From assembly GCA_047967505.1 (NCBI GenBank), contig CM106539.1: a stretch of DNA of 64,000 nt; one strand, 5' to 3'. Position 1 is the first letter of the stretch. The number at the start of each line of letters is the position of its first letter. The notes beneath the pieces were generated by a model. It made no database searches, was not told the origin of the DNA, and was given only the letters and a program-made list of their open reading frames with translations. Of this stretch, positions 53,181-63,319 are shown piece by piece. Made by a program: the position numbers and the translations under genes. This stretch comes from Dipteris shenzhenensis. Lineage: Eukaryota > Polypodiophyta > Polypodiopsida > Gleicheniales.

Positions 53181-54385
53181 CAGATAGTTGTTTCATTCTC
53201 TAGCTGATGCACCTCGAGGGGGGACTGTTACATGTGCCAATAATGCTTCATATGCTGTAAAAGAAGTTGGAGATGTGCAGCTCACATCCATTTCCAGCCA
53301 TCCTGTCACTCTGACAAATGTTCTTTTTGTGCCTGGTATTGAAGTCAACTTGATTTCAATTTCAGCAATTGCTACTTCAAGTTTCAGAGTAACTTTTGAT
53401 GGCTACAGATGCCTAGTATATGATCTTCGTGATGACAATGCCATAGTTCTCACTGGCACTTTGCAAAAAGGGCTTTATCACCTTGATCATCATTCAGCTG
53501 CACTTTCTATTGAAGCATTGGCTATTTCAGATTCATAGCTTGCTGAAACTCATCTTTGGCATGAGAGAATGGGCCATCTCAATTATAGAGCTCTTGCAAA
53601 GCTACATTCACAGCAGATGGCAAATGATGTACCTCAGACTCACACAGTTTCCAAACATGTGTGTGAGGGTTGTCTTTTGGGTAAGATGCATCGATTTCCT
53701 TTTCAAAAGATTGTCCAAAACCCTCACAAAGGAAATTGCAGCTAGTACACAGTGATGTCTGTGGCCCAATGAGGACAAATGCCATTGGAGGATACAAGTA
53801 TTTCATGACTCTCATTGATGATTTCACAAGGTATTGCTGGGTATATCCTTTAAAGGCCAAACCTGAAGTTTTCTTATGCTTTCAGAGATGGCTGAATATG
53901 GTTGAGAATGAATCAGGATGCAAGCTTGTCACCCTCAACACAGATAGGGGGAGGGAGTATATGTCAAAGGAGTTTGATGTATTTCTATCCTCACGGGGCA
54001 TTATTCACTCATGCACTACTCCTTACACTCCTCAGCAGAATCCTGTTTCTGAAAGGAAAAACAGGTCCACAATGGAGATGGCCAGATGCATGCTTAAGGC
54101 CAAGTCTTTGCCCAATAAATTTTGGCTTGATGCAGTAATGTGTGCCAACTACGTGCTGAATAGATCACCTACACGGGCATTAAAGACTATTACACCTTAT
54201 GAAGCATGGAAAGGCAGGAAGCCTTCACTTTCACACATGAAAGTTTTTGGGTGTCTTGCATATGTTCATGTACCATCTCAGCTGAGACATAAGCTTGATG
54301 ACAAGGCAATCAAATGCATATTCTTGGTTACAGCCAGGAGAGCAGAGGGTATCGGTTATATCAACCAAATACGGGGAACTGTATA
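53130..54385 (+). pseudogene. Copia-F protease and integrase, truncated
   Basis: [13 protein letters not shown] (protease), TAG at 53185, VLFVPGIEVNLISISAIA, TAG at 53536, then LAETHLWHERMGHLNYRALA, CEGCLLGKMHRFPF, a frameshift near 53735, integrase [51 protein letters not shown] and PYEAWKGRKPSLSHMKVFGC. The frame is lost near 54330 and homology ends. The QQNG motif has become QQNP. Confidence 0.9.
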
Positions 54386-54399
54386 AAATTCACATCAAT

Positions 54400-54430
54400 T
54401 GCTGTTACCTTCCTTTAGGAAGTAACAGCA
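54400..54430. repeat. Hairpin at the copia-F break point
   Basis: TGCTGTTACCTTCC and GGAAGTAACAGCA pair over 13 bp with one bulge, 15 bases after copia homology ends. Confidence 0.6.
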
Positions 54431-54789
54431 AAATTTAACTAACATAAGCTAACATACTTAACCTCATCTAACCTAACACCTCTCCTCACCTAACCCAACC
54501 CCTCTTCTCACCTAACCTGACCTCTCCCCTTCCTCGCCGTCAGGAAATTCGTTAGCAGACAGACAGAGAAGCATTCTTAAAGCACCAGAAAATGCTATCA
54601 GATTTAAGAAACTCATATTGTGGGCATTCAAGTCAGATGCATTCATATTAAAACATGAGTCATAATTTTATTGGAATAAGTGATCTGCCCACGAGCATCC
54701 AACCCCATCGTAACCGCACGCTATGATACGTCGTCCCGTTTACGGGGTAATTTGCACACATGATTCCATTCAGAAGTTAAGAACATACG
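54431..54789. other. CTAACC-rich stretch and flank
   Basis: 54440-54535 repeats TAACCTAACACCTC-like phrases. Nothing else is recognised. Confidence 0.5.
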
Positions 54790-55242
54790 TTGGGCTTCAC
54801 CCCAACGTTTCATATTTCTCTAAGGGCGGAGGCACGCGAACATTTAAACAAAAAAGACACGATTGTTAGATGGAAGGAAAGTGAGCAGAATGCAGGCTTG
54901 GCGTTACCTACCCCGTGGAGAAAACAAGAATGGGTGGTTTGTGAGGCGAAAAAGCTGTGCAGGAGCACAAGTGTGAGGGTGAAAGATGTGAGGTTCGGTG
55001 TGTGCGGTTATCCAGGCGACGAGGAACTGCGAGAGGGAGAAAACTCAATGTTCATTCATGCCATGAAAGTTGAAACTGCTCTTCCGTCACCGGTGTGTGT
55101 GAGTCTGTTAACAACTCACCGGGAATCGGGCCGGAATTGGCGCTCCACAGTACGGCCTCCGAGGCAAACCCATTTCCTTATCAGTCGAGGCGTTGACTTT
55201 AATGAGGGTGGAGATTCGCGTCGGACGTTGATAAAGATTTGA
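54790..55242 (+). CDS. Hypothetical 150-codon ORF in a CpG-rich stretch
   Basis: Starts MGFTPTFHISLRAEAREHLN and ends GGDSRRTLIKI. No domain, signal peptide or homologue is recognised. The surrounding 54.7-55.56 kb has clearly more CpG than the flanks, which are AT-rich or deaminated repeats. That could mark an unmethylated promoter or exon of an upstream neighbour of CFAP58, or a young insertion. Low confidence that it is translated. Confidence 0.25.
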   Translation: MGFTPTFHISLRAEAREHLNKKDTIVRWKESEQNAGLALPTPWRKQEWVVCEAKKLCRSTSVRVKDVRFGVCGYPGDEELREGENSMFIHAMKVETALPSPVCVSLLTTHRESGRNWRSTVRPPRQTHFLISRGVDFNEGGDSRRTLIKI

Positions 55243-55949
55243 CAGGACGGCAAAATAAGCAAGGGGAGGTTTGCGGATGGAGATTAATTAATTTTCTTAG
55301 TTTTTTTGTGGCATTTTGAGGAGGTCAAAATCATCACTTGTAACCTCCACATGCAACCACGATGGGCACATCCAAGTATGCCCAAGAAAGAAAGCAATGT
55401 GAACCAAGGTTCATGTACGTCCGTCCTCGATGCTACCGCTCCACGAATTTCGATGTAGCCCATTTGAAGGTGTTCTTGGGGAGGGGATTGGGGGCAACAA
55501 GGTGGCAGGGAGGGGGGAGGGTGGGGGCATCGTAGCTCGATATTCCCATTTGTGCATGCATTAAACTTCATCCATTGTCCTGCTGGAAAACATTGGCGAG
55601 CTGGCGAGGAGCTTGGTTGTAGCCAGTGGAGATCGACTCATGCACCCATAAATGCTCAGTCGCTTGTAGGCGGGCAACGAGATTTCCAGTTTTCACGAAC
55701 ACCACCCCATTATTCGAATTGTGCACAGGCGAAAATTCCAACTGCCTGGAGTTTCATGGGGCCCTGCTCTTATGTATATGTTGAAGTCCAATGGGCCCAA
55801 GACAATCTTTTGTCTAAGATGAACAGGGTCAAGTTATCGAAATAAGGTTAGATTGATAAAAGGCTCTTTAAAAGAAAGCATGCCAATCCAATTCATGGAA
55901 ATATAATGACAAACGGTTAAATTCATCCTACGAAAAACTATCAATTCAC
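55243..55949. other. No recognised gene
   Basis: Continues GC-rich to about 55560, with a GGGAGGGGGGAGGGTGGGGG run near 55506, then ordinary sequence. Minus-strand frame 55284-55571 has no recognisable motif. Confidence 0.4.
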
Positions 55950-56380
55950 GATACGCACTAGATGGTGGAATGAGAGGATGTCCAATGAAGTGCCATGATG
56001 GGCATAACATATGAGAAGGCTATAATCATGATGCGTTATGCGAATGGGTATTTTTGCCATACCCTAAAGATGGAGAATACAACCTCTTCTATATGCTTAT
56101 GTAGATAAAGTGAATGAGAAAGAGGATATATAAGATAACTTGAGGCCATATCAAAGGCGTAGTCTATGATGGGACAAGCACTGACCATAAGAAAGCCATC
56201 CTTTGTGATAGTACATGTAATGGCCAGAGCCCAAGTGAGGGCATAGAAGTGGCATGTAGAGCTATAAGCTCATAAAGGCTATTGAACCAAACCTTAGCCA
56301 AGTGAGGGCAAAGAAATGGCATGTAGAGCTATAAGCTCATGAAGGCTATTGAGCCAAACCTTAGGCGAGGGCTAAAGGAT
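55950..56380. repeat. Direct repeat R2, copy 1
   Basis: Begins GCACTAGATGGTGGAAT and matches 56585-56965 over about 380 bp. It also contains an internal about 70-bp duplication (AAGTGAGGGCA..AAGAAGTGGCATGTAGAGC). Confidence 0.75.
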
Positions 56381-56584
56381 ACGATCTTCATTTGCTTTCC
56401 CTTTTTTTGTTTTGCTTTCTCAAATGTATTGGTGGAACTTGTTGTAATCGAAACTTTCTATGATTATCTGTCTTTTGAGACATAATATAAAAACCTATTT
56501 TTGCTTTAAAAGAAACGAATCTTGTCAAAAATCACACATACAACTTTGCCCATCTTCCTTACTTGAGGGCGACCCTCTTTCATG

Positions 56585-56970
56585 ATGCACACTAGATGGT
56601 GGAATCATGAATGAGACGATGTCCAATGAAGTGCCATGATAGTCATAACATAAGAGAAGGCTAAAGTCCTGATGCAATATGCAAATGGGTATTTTGGCCA
56701 TACCCTTAAGGTGGAGAATACAAAGTCTTCTATATGCTTGTGTAGACAAAGTCTTCTATATGCTTGTGAAGATAAAGTGATGCCATATCAAAGGCATAGT
56801 TCATGATGGGACAAGCACTAACCATAAGAAAGGCATACTTCGTGTTAGTAAATGTAATGTCCATACTCTTAAGAATAGCATGTGATGGCCATAGCACCCA
56901 AGTGATGGCAAAGAAGTGGCATGTAGAGATATATGCTCGTGAAGGCTATTGAGACAAACCTTAGCCATGG
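56585..56970. repeat. Direct repeat R2, copy 2
   Basis: GCACACTAGATGGTGGAATC to AAGGCTATTGAGACAAACC. A short AAGTCTTCTATATGCTTGTG unit is tandemly doubled at 56725-56767. Confidence 0.75.
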
Positions 56971-57729
56971 GATAAAGGAGAAGGATTTGCTAATATTGCA
57001 ATTATTATGTGCCAAGGCTTTGCGAGACATCAAAGCCTAGCTTGTCACTAGACACAATTATGCGAAATGTTACCACTGATCACAATTAATCAAGGGAAAT
57101 GTGAAAACCCTTAGATCATGAAGTAAAGACTAGACTCTTTGATTTGGAAAAGCCAGACCTTTGGGACTAACCTCTAATAGTTTAGTTATATTAGAACTAA
57201 GTTCACCCAACTCGATTACATTATAACCAACTTTGTCTCGCTCAATCCTATGGTAACCAAGTTTGTTTGATTCAATTAGATGGTAAGTAGATCTAGTTTA
57301 GAAAAGGGCAAATGATTTTATATAGTTCAACTACATGGTAACCCTAGTCCATCCAGTTTGGTTATTCTAAAATCGCGTTCCCAAAAACATGGTACAAAAT
57401 CCGTATGCCCAAAACTTATGGGCGACATATTGTGGGCTCCCAATTTGTGGATCCCAACTAAGAAACTTTTATATAACACACACACATACACACACAGTAA
57501 AGTGGCTTAATTATTTTTCTCATTTTCACACCTCAAAATTCTTATTTTTTTAATTCTTTTAGTGAAATATTTTATTTTTGTGTGGGAAACATCAGAATAG
57601 GTGAAAACCCACCAATAAGTACAAGGAGAAAATTTACGAGTAAAACCTCAGAGAGAAAAACTCACGAGGAAACCAAGTAAAAATTTTACATATCAGTTGG
57701 AGGAGACTCCAATTAAACATCATCTAATT
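56971..57729. other. No recognised gene
   Basis: AT-rich. A short (CA)n lies at 57478-57496 and TAGTTATATTAGAACTAAGTT-like phrases recur at 57180-57360. Confidence 0.5.
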
Positions 57730-58227
57730 TCAAACTATTGCCCTATAAAAACTAATGCAAGGGAGTGACAGTTCCATCAATAAAACAGAGTTGTTTTTTG
57801 CCCTTGTGGTTCTTCTTAATATAAGTGGGTAGCTGAAACTTCTCAACCACAGGGTCAAAAACCTGCTGCAACCAAGGGTGAAAAGACTCCAAGGAAAAAG
57901 TAGCATATGGATCCGAGACTGAGAGGCTCTGTAAAGGGGCCGGCATATCAATAGGCTTCTCAGGGGAGGGAACATGAAACTAAATAACAATATCTACATC
58001 TGGAATAACAGTATCTGAAGCTGAAGAAGAATGTAGATTCTCTTCCACTTCTTGCATAGCAGTAGAATTTTGCAGAGCAAGGAAGGAGAATCTATCAGAA
58101 CATCTTCAGACATCGAAGCAGAAGCAAAAACCAGATCACAAGGAATCTGACAAGCTAGCACTGTAGGGAGTGGATCCGGAACTGATAAAACAGCAAAAGG
58201 GTTTGAATCTTGAACCAACTCAGCCTC

Positions 58228-58731
58228 CTAAACTTTCCTCCAAACTTTAGCAGGTTTGAAATGCCAGACTGTCTGTGTAATGGAAGAAGAAATAGGACCT
58301 GCAAGAACCGAAACAAGAGGAGCAGAAGTTTGTAGAGCAAGAGCTGAAGAAGAAGAAGAGGGGCATGCTCTGGAAAAATGGTCAAGTTGGTGACATTTAT
58401 AACAGGCATTGGGAAAGGAGGGAAAACGAAGAGGAATCCGGAGAAGATGCGAAAATCCAAAATCCAATTCCAAGCATGAAGGTATGAGCTGCTCCATATC
58501 CCAAAGAACACATACCCGAATATTTCTGTTTGCAACCAGAAAATCCTGCTTCGGAATAAAAAGAACACGACCAAGCAGAGCTACAATAGAAGAGATGCTG
58601 AAGAAGCGGAACGAGTAAGTCTCTGAGAGTAACCCAGACGGGACAGAAGTGGAGGAGAGAGCACGCTGGATCAAAAAGAGGATCCCAAGGCATGACAACT
58701 GCAAAGTGACCTGCTCCATGAACTCACCCAT
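58228..58731 (-). pseudogene. Non-LTR ORF1-type protein, DUF4283 plus zinc knuckle
   Basis: Across two minus-strand frames one can read PWDPLFDP and VWVTLRDL, then GRVLFIPKQDFLVANRNIRV and CVLWDMEQLIP, in the order of the DUF4283 domain found in plant non-LTR ORF1 proteins. It ends in a knuckle, CYKCHQLDHFSRAC (58362-58406). One frameshift lies near 58590. Flanking minus-strand sequence from about 59265 (GGKAIKFDSSTF) and down to 57730 is probably the same ORF, Ser/Pro/Leu-rich, but broken. No pol was found next to it. Confidence 0.6.
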
Positions 58732-59558
58732 GACAGCTGAAGACTAGGCTTGCAAAGAAGCCACCGTCATAACTCTTCCCATAAAATAAAGGCAAACACC
58801 AAGTTGTTCTTAGTGAATGCTCTGAAGAAAAGGTTCAGGGGAAAGAGTTTTCCATAAGGAAAATCCAGCAACAGAAGATGAGGTAACTGAGTTAGCACAC
58901 AGTTGACGAAAGAGATCTTGTTAAAGCGAAGAAGAAGGGAAGGTAGAAGAATCGAATTTGATAGCCTTCCCCCCTTCCAAAGGAGACAAAGAAAGAGAGT
59001 CCCTTTTCTTCTTCCGAGCATACTGAACGATAGGAGAAGGGGAGCTAGAAAGAGAGGGAGAAGAAAAGGAAAGCACACAAAACAGAGAGGAGACTTGAGC
59101 ACTCGGAGTAGAGGCAAAAAGAACTGAAGAAAGTGGTTGAATAAAGGAAGGAAAAACCGAAGAAGAGGCAGAAGGCAGGTCAGAGTAAAGAGGTTGTACA
59201 AAAGGTAGCATTAGGATAGCAGGAGGTTGCAAAACAGGTATGGAATCAGGAGGCGATGGGAGCAATACAGATACAGGCAGATGCTGTACGGTAGAGTATA
59301 AAAAGTGGACAGGGGAGAAACCGAGCTGAGAAGATGAGGGAACAGGTACAGCATAGTACGGGGGCTATACGGTGGAAAAATCAGGCTATACGGATGCCGA
59401 AATCCATACAACTAAGGGTAGATTTTGTATGGATGGGGATGCAGGGAGGTACGAAGAGGCAAAGGTGATGACGGAGTCGAGGCAAAGCGCTATGAGCAGG
59501 ATACAGAAGCTGGAACAACCTGTATGAGCGAGGGGGAGGGTGGAGAGCTTTCCATCAC

Positions 59559-59610
59559 ACACACACACACACACACACCACTTTTTTCACACACACACAC
59601 ACACACACAG
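59559..59610. repeat. (CA)n microsatellite pair
   Basis: Two CA runs separated by CACTTTTTT. Confidence 0.95.
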
Positions 59611-59689
59611 TAGTACATTTTTTTACATATTTATTTATTTTTCCCTATTGCTTTTTGCTATAATTTTTACTCACTCTATTCCGGGTGCT

Positions 59690-60435
59690 CGGGGCATCGG
59701 CGTGGATGGGGTGCACCAAGGGTCAAGACGGTGCATGTGGGTGCTCGAGACGTCGATGTAGGCGGGTGCACCATGGGTGCGCAAGGCATGGGGACACGAC
59801 GGGGGTCAGGTTGGAGGCGTGGGTGCATGGGACGAGCACATTAGTGTTTGGGTGCGAAGGGCATCTGGGCACCACATGGGTGCTCGAGGGGCGCCACACA
59901 TCCCGACCCGACCCAGGGGCACTGCCGTGGGATAAGGGCTCGATGACGTTCGGGTGCATAGGGCATCGGGGTGATGGGGGTGCTCGAGGGCACCACGCAG
60001 TCCCAACCAGACTCGGGAGCCCAGGGCACCGTTGTGGGATGGGGGGTCGGCGAGATGGTGCGAGTGCTCGGGGCATCGATCATGCTCGAGGGTCGGGATG
60101 ATGCAGGTGCTCGAGGCATTAGGGGGTGCAATGGGGGTACGGGACGGTGCAGGTGCTCGGGGGTATGACAAGGGATGAGATGGTGCAGGTGCTCGAAGTG
60201 TCGGGGGGATCGAGACGTTGCAGGTGCATGGGATCGATGGCGCAACGGGGGACGGGATGCACGGGACGTCATGTCGAGGGTTCGATGGGGGGTCGAGATG
60301 CTACGGGTGATCGGGGGGGTAGTGGCACGATGGGGGATAGGATGGCTTGGGTGCACAGGGCATTGGGGGGGCACGTCGGGGGTGAGGCGTGATGCAGGTG
60401 CGTGGCGACGGGGTCAGGACCAATGTGACAACTCG
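59690..60435. repeat. G-rich minisatellite, GGGTGCTCGAGGCATCGGGG type unit
   Basis: About 745 bp of irregular units of GTGCTCGAGG, GGTGCAGGTGCTCG, CATCGGGG and GGGGGG runs. GC is far above the flanks. All six frames are largely open; none is a plausible gene. Confidence 0.85.
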
Positions 60436-60769
60436 GGTGCTATGAGATTATTCCCACATTTAAGTGATTAATTGTATATGATTTAACCCCCCTCTTTGTA
60501 TTCTTTCCGTTTTCTAATTTATTTACTAAAAACTGTTAACTTTTTTCTAAATGTTAGGAGTGCCTACCTTGCTAACATCTAAGTGGTGATCCTTCTATTG
60601 ATTAATTTTCTTCCATCCCACTACCTTCTTGTAGGTTTTTCTTGTTTATTTCCCTTGATAGCTCTTTATTATCTATACTACTAGTAATATTGTTTTATGC
60701 CTACTTTTGGTAATATTATTTTATGCCTATGATTAATTATATGAGGCATAATTTCTTAACCATGGTAAG
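60436..60769. other. AT-rich spacer, nothing recognised
   Basis: TAATATT..TTTTATGCCTA is repeated near 60687 and 60709. Confidence 0.5.
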
Positions 60770-60784
60770 TTACCCGCCGAGAAA

Positions 60785-61590
60785 TTAGACAAACACACAA
60801 AAGAATACACGGAAGTTCAAACAATAATTATAGATGGGATATCACTACTTGGTGAGAGAATGTTCAACTTCATCGTTGATAGAAGACTGTGCGCCACTAA
60901 ACATGTTCATAATTTACCGTTTGATGGCTTGGATGTCAACTCTGTATGCTTCCACAAGATGCCACCAGACTTGACATTACCTTACTTATTCTGTACGAAT
61001 AAATTAATGCGCGTACACAATGAATACATATTCAAACACACCAACAATGATGTTTACATTTTCCTTGCCATAAATAAGAAAAAGAACAATTATCCTCTTT
61101 CATTATCTCTCTCAGATGATCCTGATAAAATTGCTGGGCTCCATAAAGAAATAAGACTAAAAGTGGGCATGGTTGTTAAGCTATGCGCAGGAAACTACAA
61201 CACATTTGATGGTCTCGTAAATGGAGCTACTAGGCAATTCATAGCAATGAGAATGTCTTATTCATTTGTAGTTGTTTGGATACAATTTTCAAATCCCAAC
61301 ATCGAAGTACGAACACATCAATAAACTTGATACCTATACAGGAATTCTATCAACCAACAACAGATTGCAATACTTCCAATTACAAAAGAAATCCAAATAG
61401 GAAATAATACAAACCATGTTGTCAGGCAAACACAATACCCAATACAACCGGCCTCAATAAGAACATCGCATCCTACACATGGTTCAACATTGGAATGTCT
61501 ATGCTTTGATCCCATGGGCAGCCACAGCACGGCATCACATACACAACACTTTCAAGAGTACGTGCGAAGGAAAATCTATATATCATACAA
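60785..61590 (+). pseudogene. PIF1-like helicase, C-terminal half
   Basis: Walker B region TIIIDGISLLGERMFNFI (family DEIS, here DG), PYLFCTNKLMRVHNEYIF, LKVGMVVKLCAGNYNTFDGL then VNGATRQF, and after a stop at 61321 IPITKEIQIGNN, TQYPIQPASIRTSHPTHGST (motif V/VI region, family TIHRAQG) and AATARHHIHNTF in a shifted frame. Walker A and the Rep domain are absent. Confidence 0.7.
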
Positions 61591-61779
61591 CCCTTAAACA
61601 GTACTCACTTCCACATGGATTCAATTGTTGCTATAGAAATGCAAAGACTTCTTACATCTGCAGCTTGGCAATTCGATGTACTGCGTCTTGAAAATTGGAG
61701 TAAAACAAAATTTATCTTACAGACATTGAACACATGTTCGTTGCAATTACATGTAGCTGATTTAAATGTAGATTATAAT

Positions 61780-62265
61780 CTCTAAGCATCTGACTTGCTC
61801 TATCTCACCGAAACTAGAACTGCACATCCAACAGACTATATAAATATGCAAAAATTTGTTGCAATCATGACATTCCAAGGAATGAGTACATTGCTCCTAT
61901 ACAAACACAAACTTGCCTTGTCATCACATAAAATGTTCACAGTCCCTGACTTCGAAATGATTACCACAAATTTTTAACCAAATCCAAGGCAATCAATGTT
62001 TATTATGACCAAGGCGTGCCATCTTCACCTTTCTTAGAGCACTTATCACAAGCATTACTCACAAAACCATCTAGTTACGCGACTTTTGCTTTAGGAGATT
62101 TCAACATCAACATGCTTGAACATTCACAAAAGCAATTGCAACTAGTAAACCTCATGGAACAACATCATTTACAGCTAGTGAACAAAGGCCCAACAACAAT
62201 CTATGGATCTTAGATTGATCATATCTGGACAAATGCATCACTTACCAATAATAACGTCCCCTACT
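61780..62265 (+). pseudogene. EEP endonuclease domain
   Basis: LLYLTETRTAHPTDYINMQK, a frameshift near 61978, then YATFALGDFNINMLEHSQ with the GDFN metal-site motif, GPTTIYGS, TAG at 62211, and IDHIWTN, which matches the C-terminal D-H motif. These are the hallmarks of the APE/EEP nuclease fold, here downstream of a helicase rather than upstream of an RT. Confidence 0.65.
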
Positions 62266-62440
62266 ACTGACTCATCCTATCTACATCTATATAAACCCAT
62301 GCCTACCCTATGCTTCCCTACTTGGCCGCCTACCTACTTTACTTACTATGTTGTTGAGTCCTTTAACACCTCTGCGCCCCACCCCCATTCGACCAACTCT
62401 TATACTCTCTGCTTAGAGCGTCCACCTCTGAAAATTTTAG

Positions 62441-62640
62441 TGTACCACGTGCATTCAAAAGGAGGGGTATTTTAATTCCAATTTTAGGAAAAATTTAATA
62501 GGATTACAATAACAAGAGGGGTTTTTTAATTCAACTTTAGAAAAAAATATGCTAGTCTATAAGTAAAGAGGGGTGGTTTTATTGAGAAAAAGATTTTAGT
62601 TGAGGGGTTTTTAAAATACCCCTTGAACGCACGTGATACA
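62441..62640. mobile_element. 200-bp MITE with terminal inverted repeats and TAG duplication
   Basis: The left end TGTACCACGTGCATTCAAAA and right end (rc) TGTATCACGTGCGTTCAAGG continue as imperfect repeats through GGGGTATTTTAA. Flanked by TAG at 62438-62440 and 62641-62643. No coding capacity. A 3-bp duplication fits PIF/Harbinger or CACTA families but the sequence TAG does not settle it. Confidence 0.7.
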
Positions 62641-62643
62641 TAG

Positions 62644-63319
62644 GATTTCTTAGTAGTGCATCCCCCAAGACTCTCTGCCTCTCTGCCTTTTGCGTACTCG
62701 ATTGTAGCTCCCTTATAATAGCCGCCATCATCCCTTTTTATGCACATCAATTACAATGCCCGTATCCCGCGGACCATGTGGTCTCCTCGAAATTCTTTCG
62801 CCACTCAACTATCTTTTCCATCCTTCTATATCGTATTGAAAAAACATATTTATTTCATAGGTTGTTAGTAAAACCATTGTTGCTTCATACACTACTCTAG
62901 CAATTGATTTTCTAGTTAATGTTTAATTTTATTTAAAATTAGTATTTGATTTTTAAAAAGCTTTTCTATGCTTTGTTTCAAAATGAATTCATTGAATCCC
63001 CATTTTCCTCTTTCACATTCTCCTCCTTTGTACTTTTTCTTTATAAATTACATGTACAATGTTCCAAGCTAATTTGCTTTTATTCAACAATCTTCTCATA
63101 AGCACATGTTTACTCTAATTATTTTTTCACTTACTGGTCTACATCAAGCTTGATAAGTTTGTGTTTATGCTTTCATTATTATTGCGACTCCAATAACAAG
63201 GGAGGGGTGTCTATGAAACTTGTCTTCCCAACTAAGGTTAAAGCTGGTTCTCACTAATTTTCTTGTTGGATGGTGGCAGGTATGTAGACTCCCCTCGATT
63301 GTGACACATTATTGGCCCT
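62644..63319. other. AT-rich sequence, nothing recognised
   Basis: No domain or repeat identified. Confidence 0.5.

Larger units (their letters stand above)
50600..54385 (+). mobile_element. Copia-F, 5' part of a Ty1/copia element
   Basis: LTR end, PBS, leader, gag, protease and integrase are present; RT, RNase H and the 3' LTR are absent. Homology ends near 54385 within the region after integrase. Closely related to copia-C. Confidence 0.85.
60770..62275 (+). mobile_element. Helentron-like relic: PIF1-type helicase followed by endonuclease
   Basis: Two domains in one orientation with no other gene between them: the C-terminal half of a PIF1-like helicase (60785-61590), then an endonuclease/exonuclease/phosphatase domain (61780-62265). 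This order is the hallmark of Helentron-type rolling-circle transposons. The Rep domain and termini were not found, and stops and frameshifts are numerous. Confidence 0.65.

Noticed and set aside
59723-60471. Several long Gly/Arg/His- or Pro-rich ORFs
   Set aside because: All six frames of the G-rich minisatellite are open; no start context or domain.
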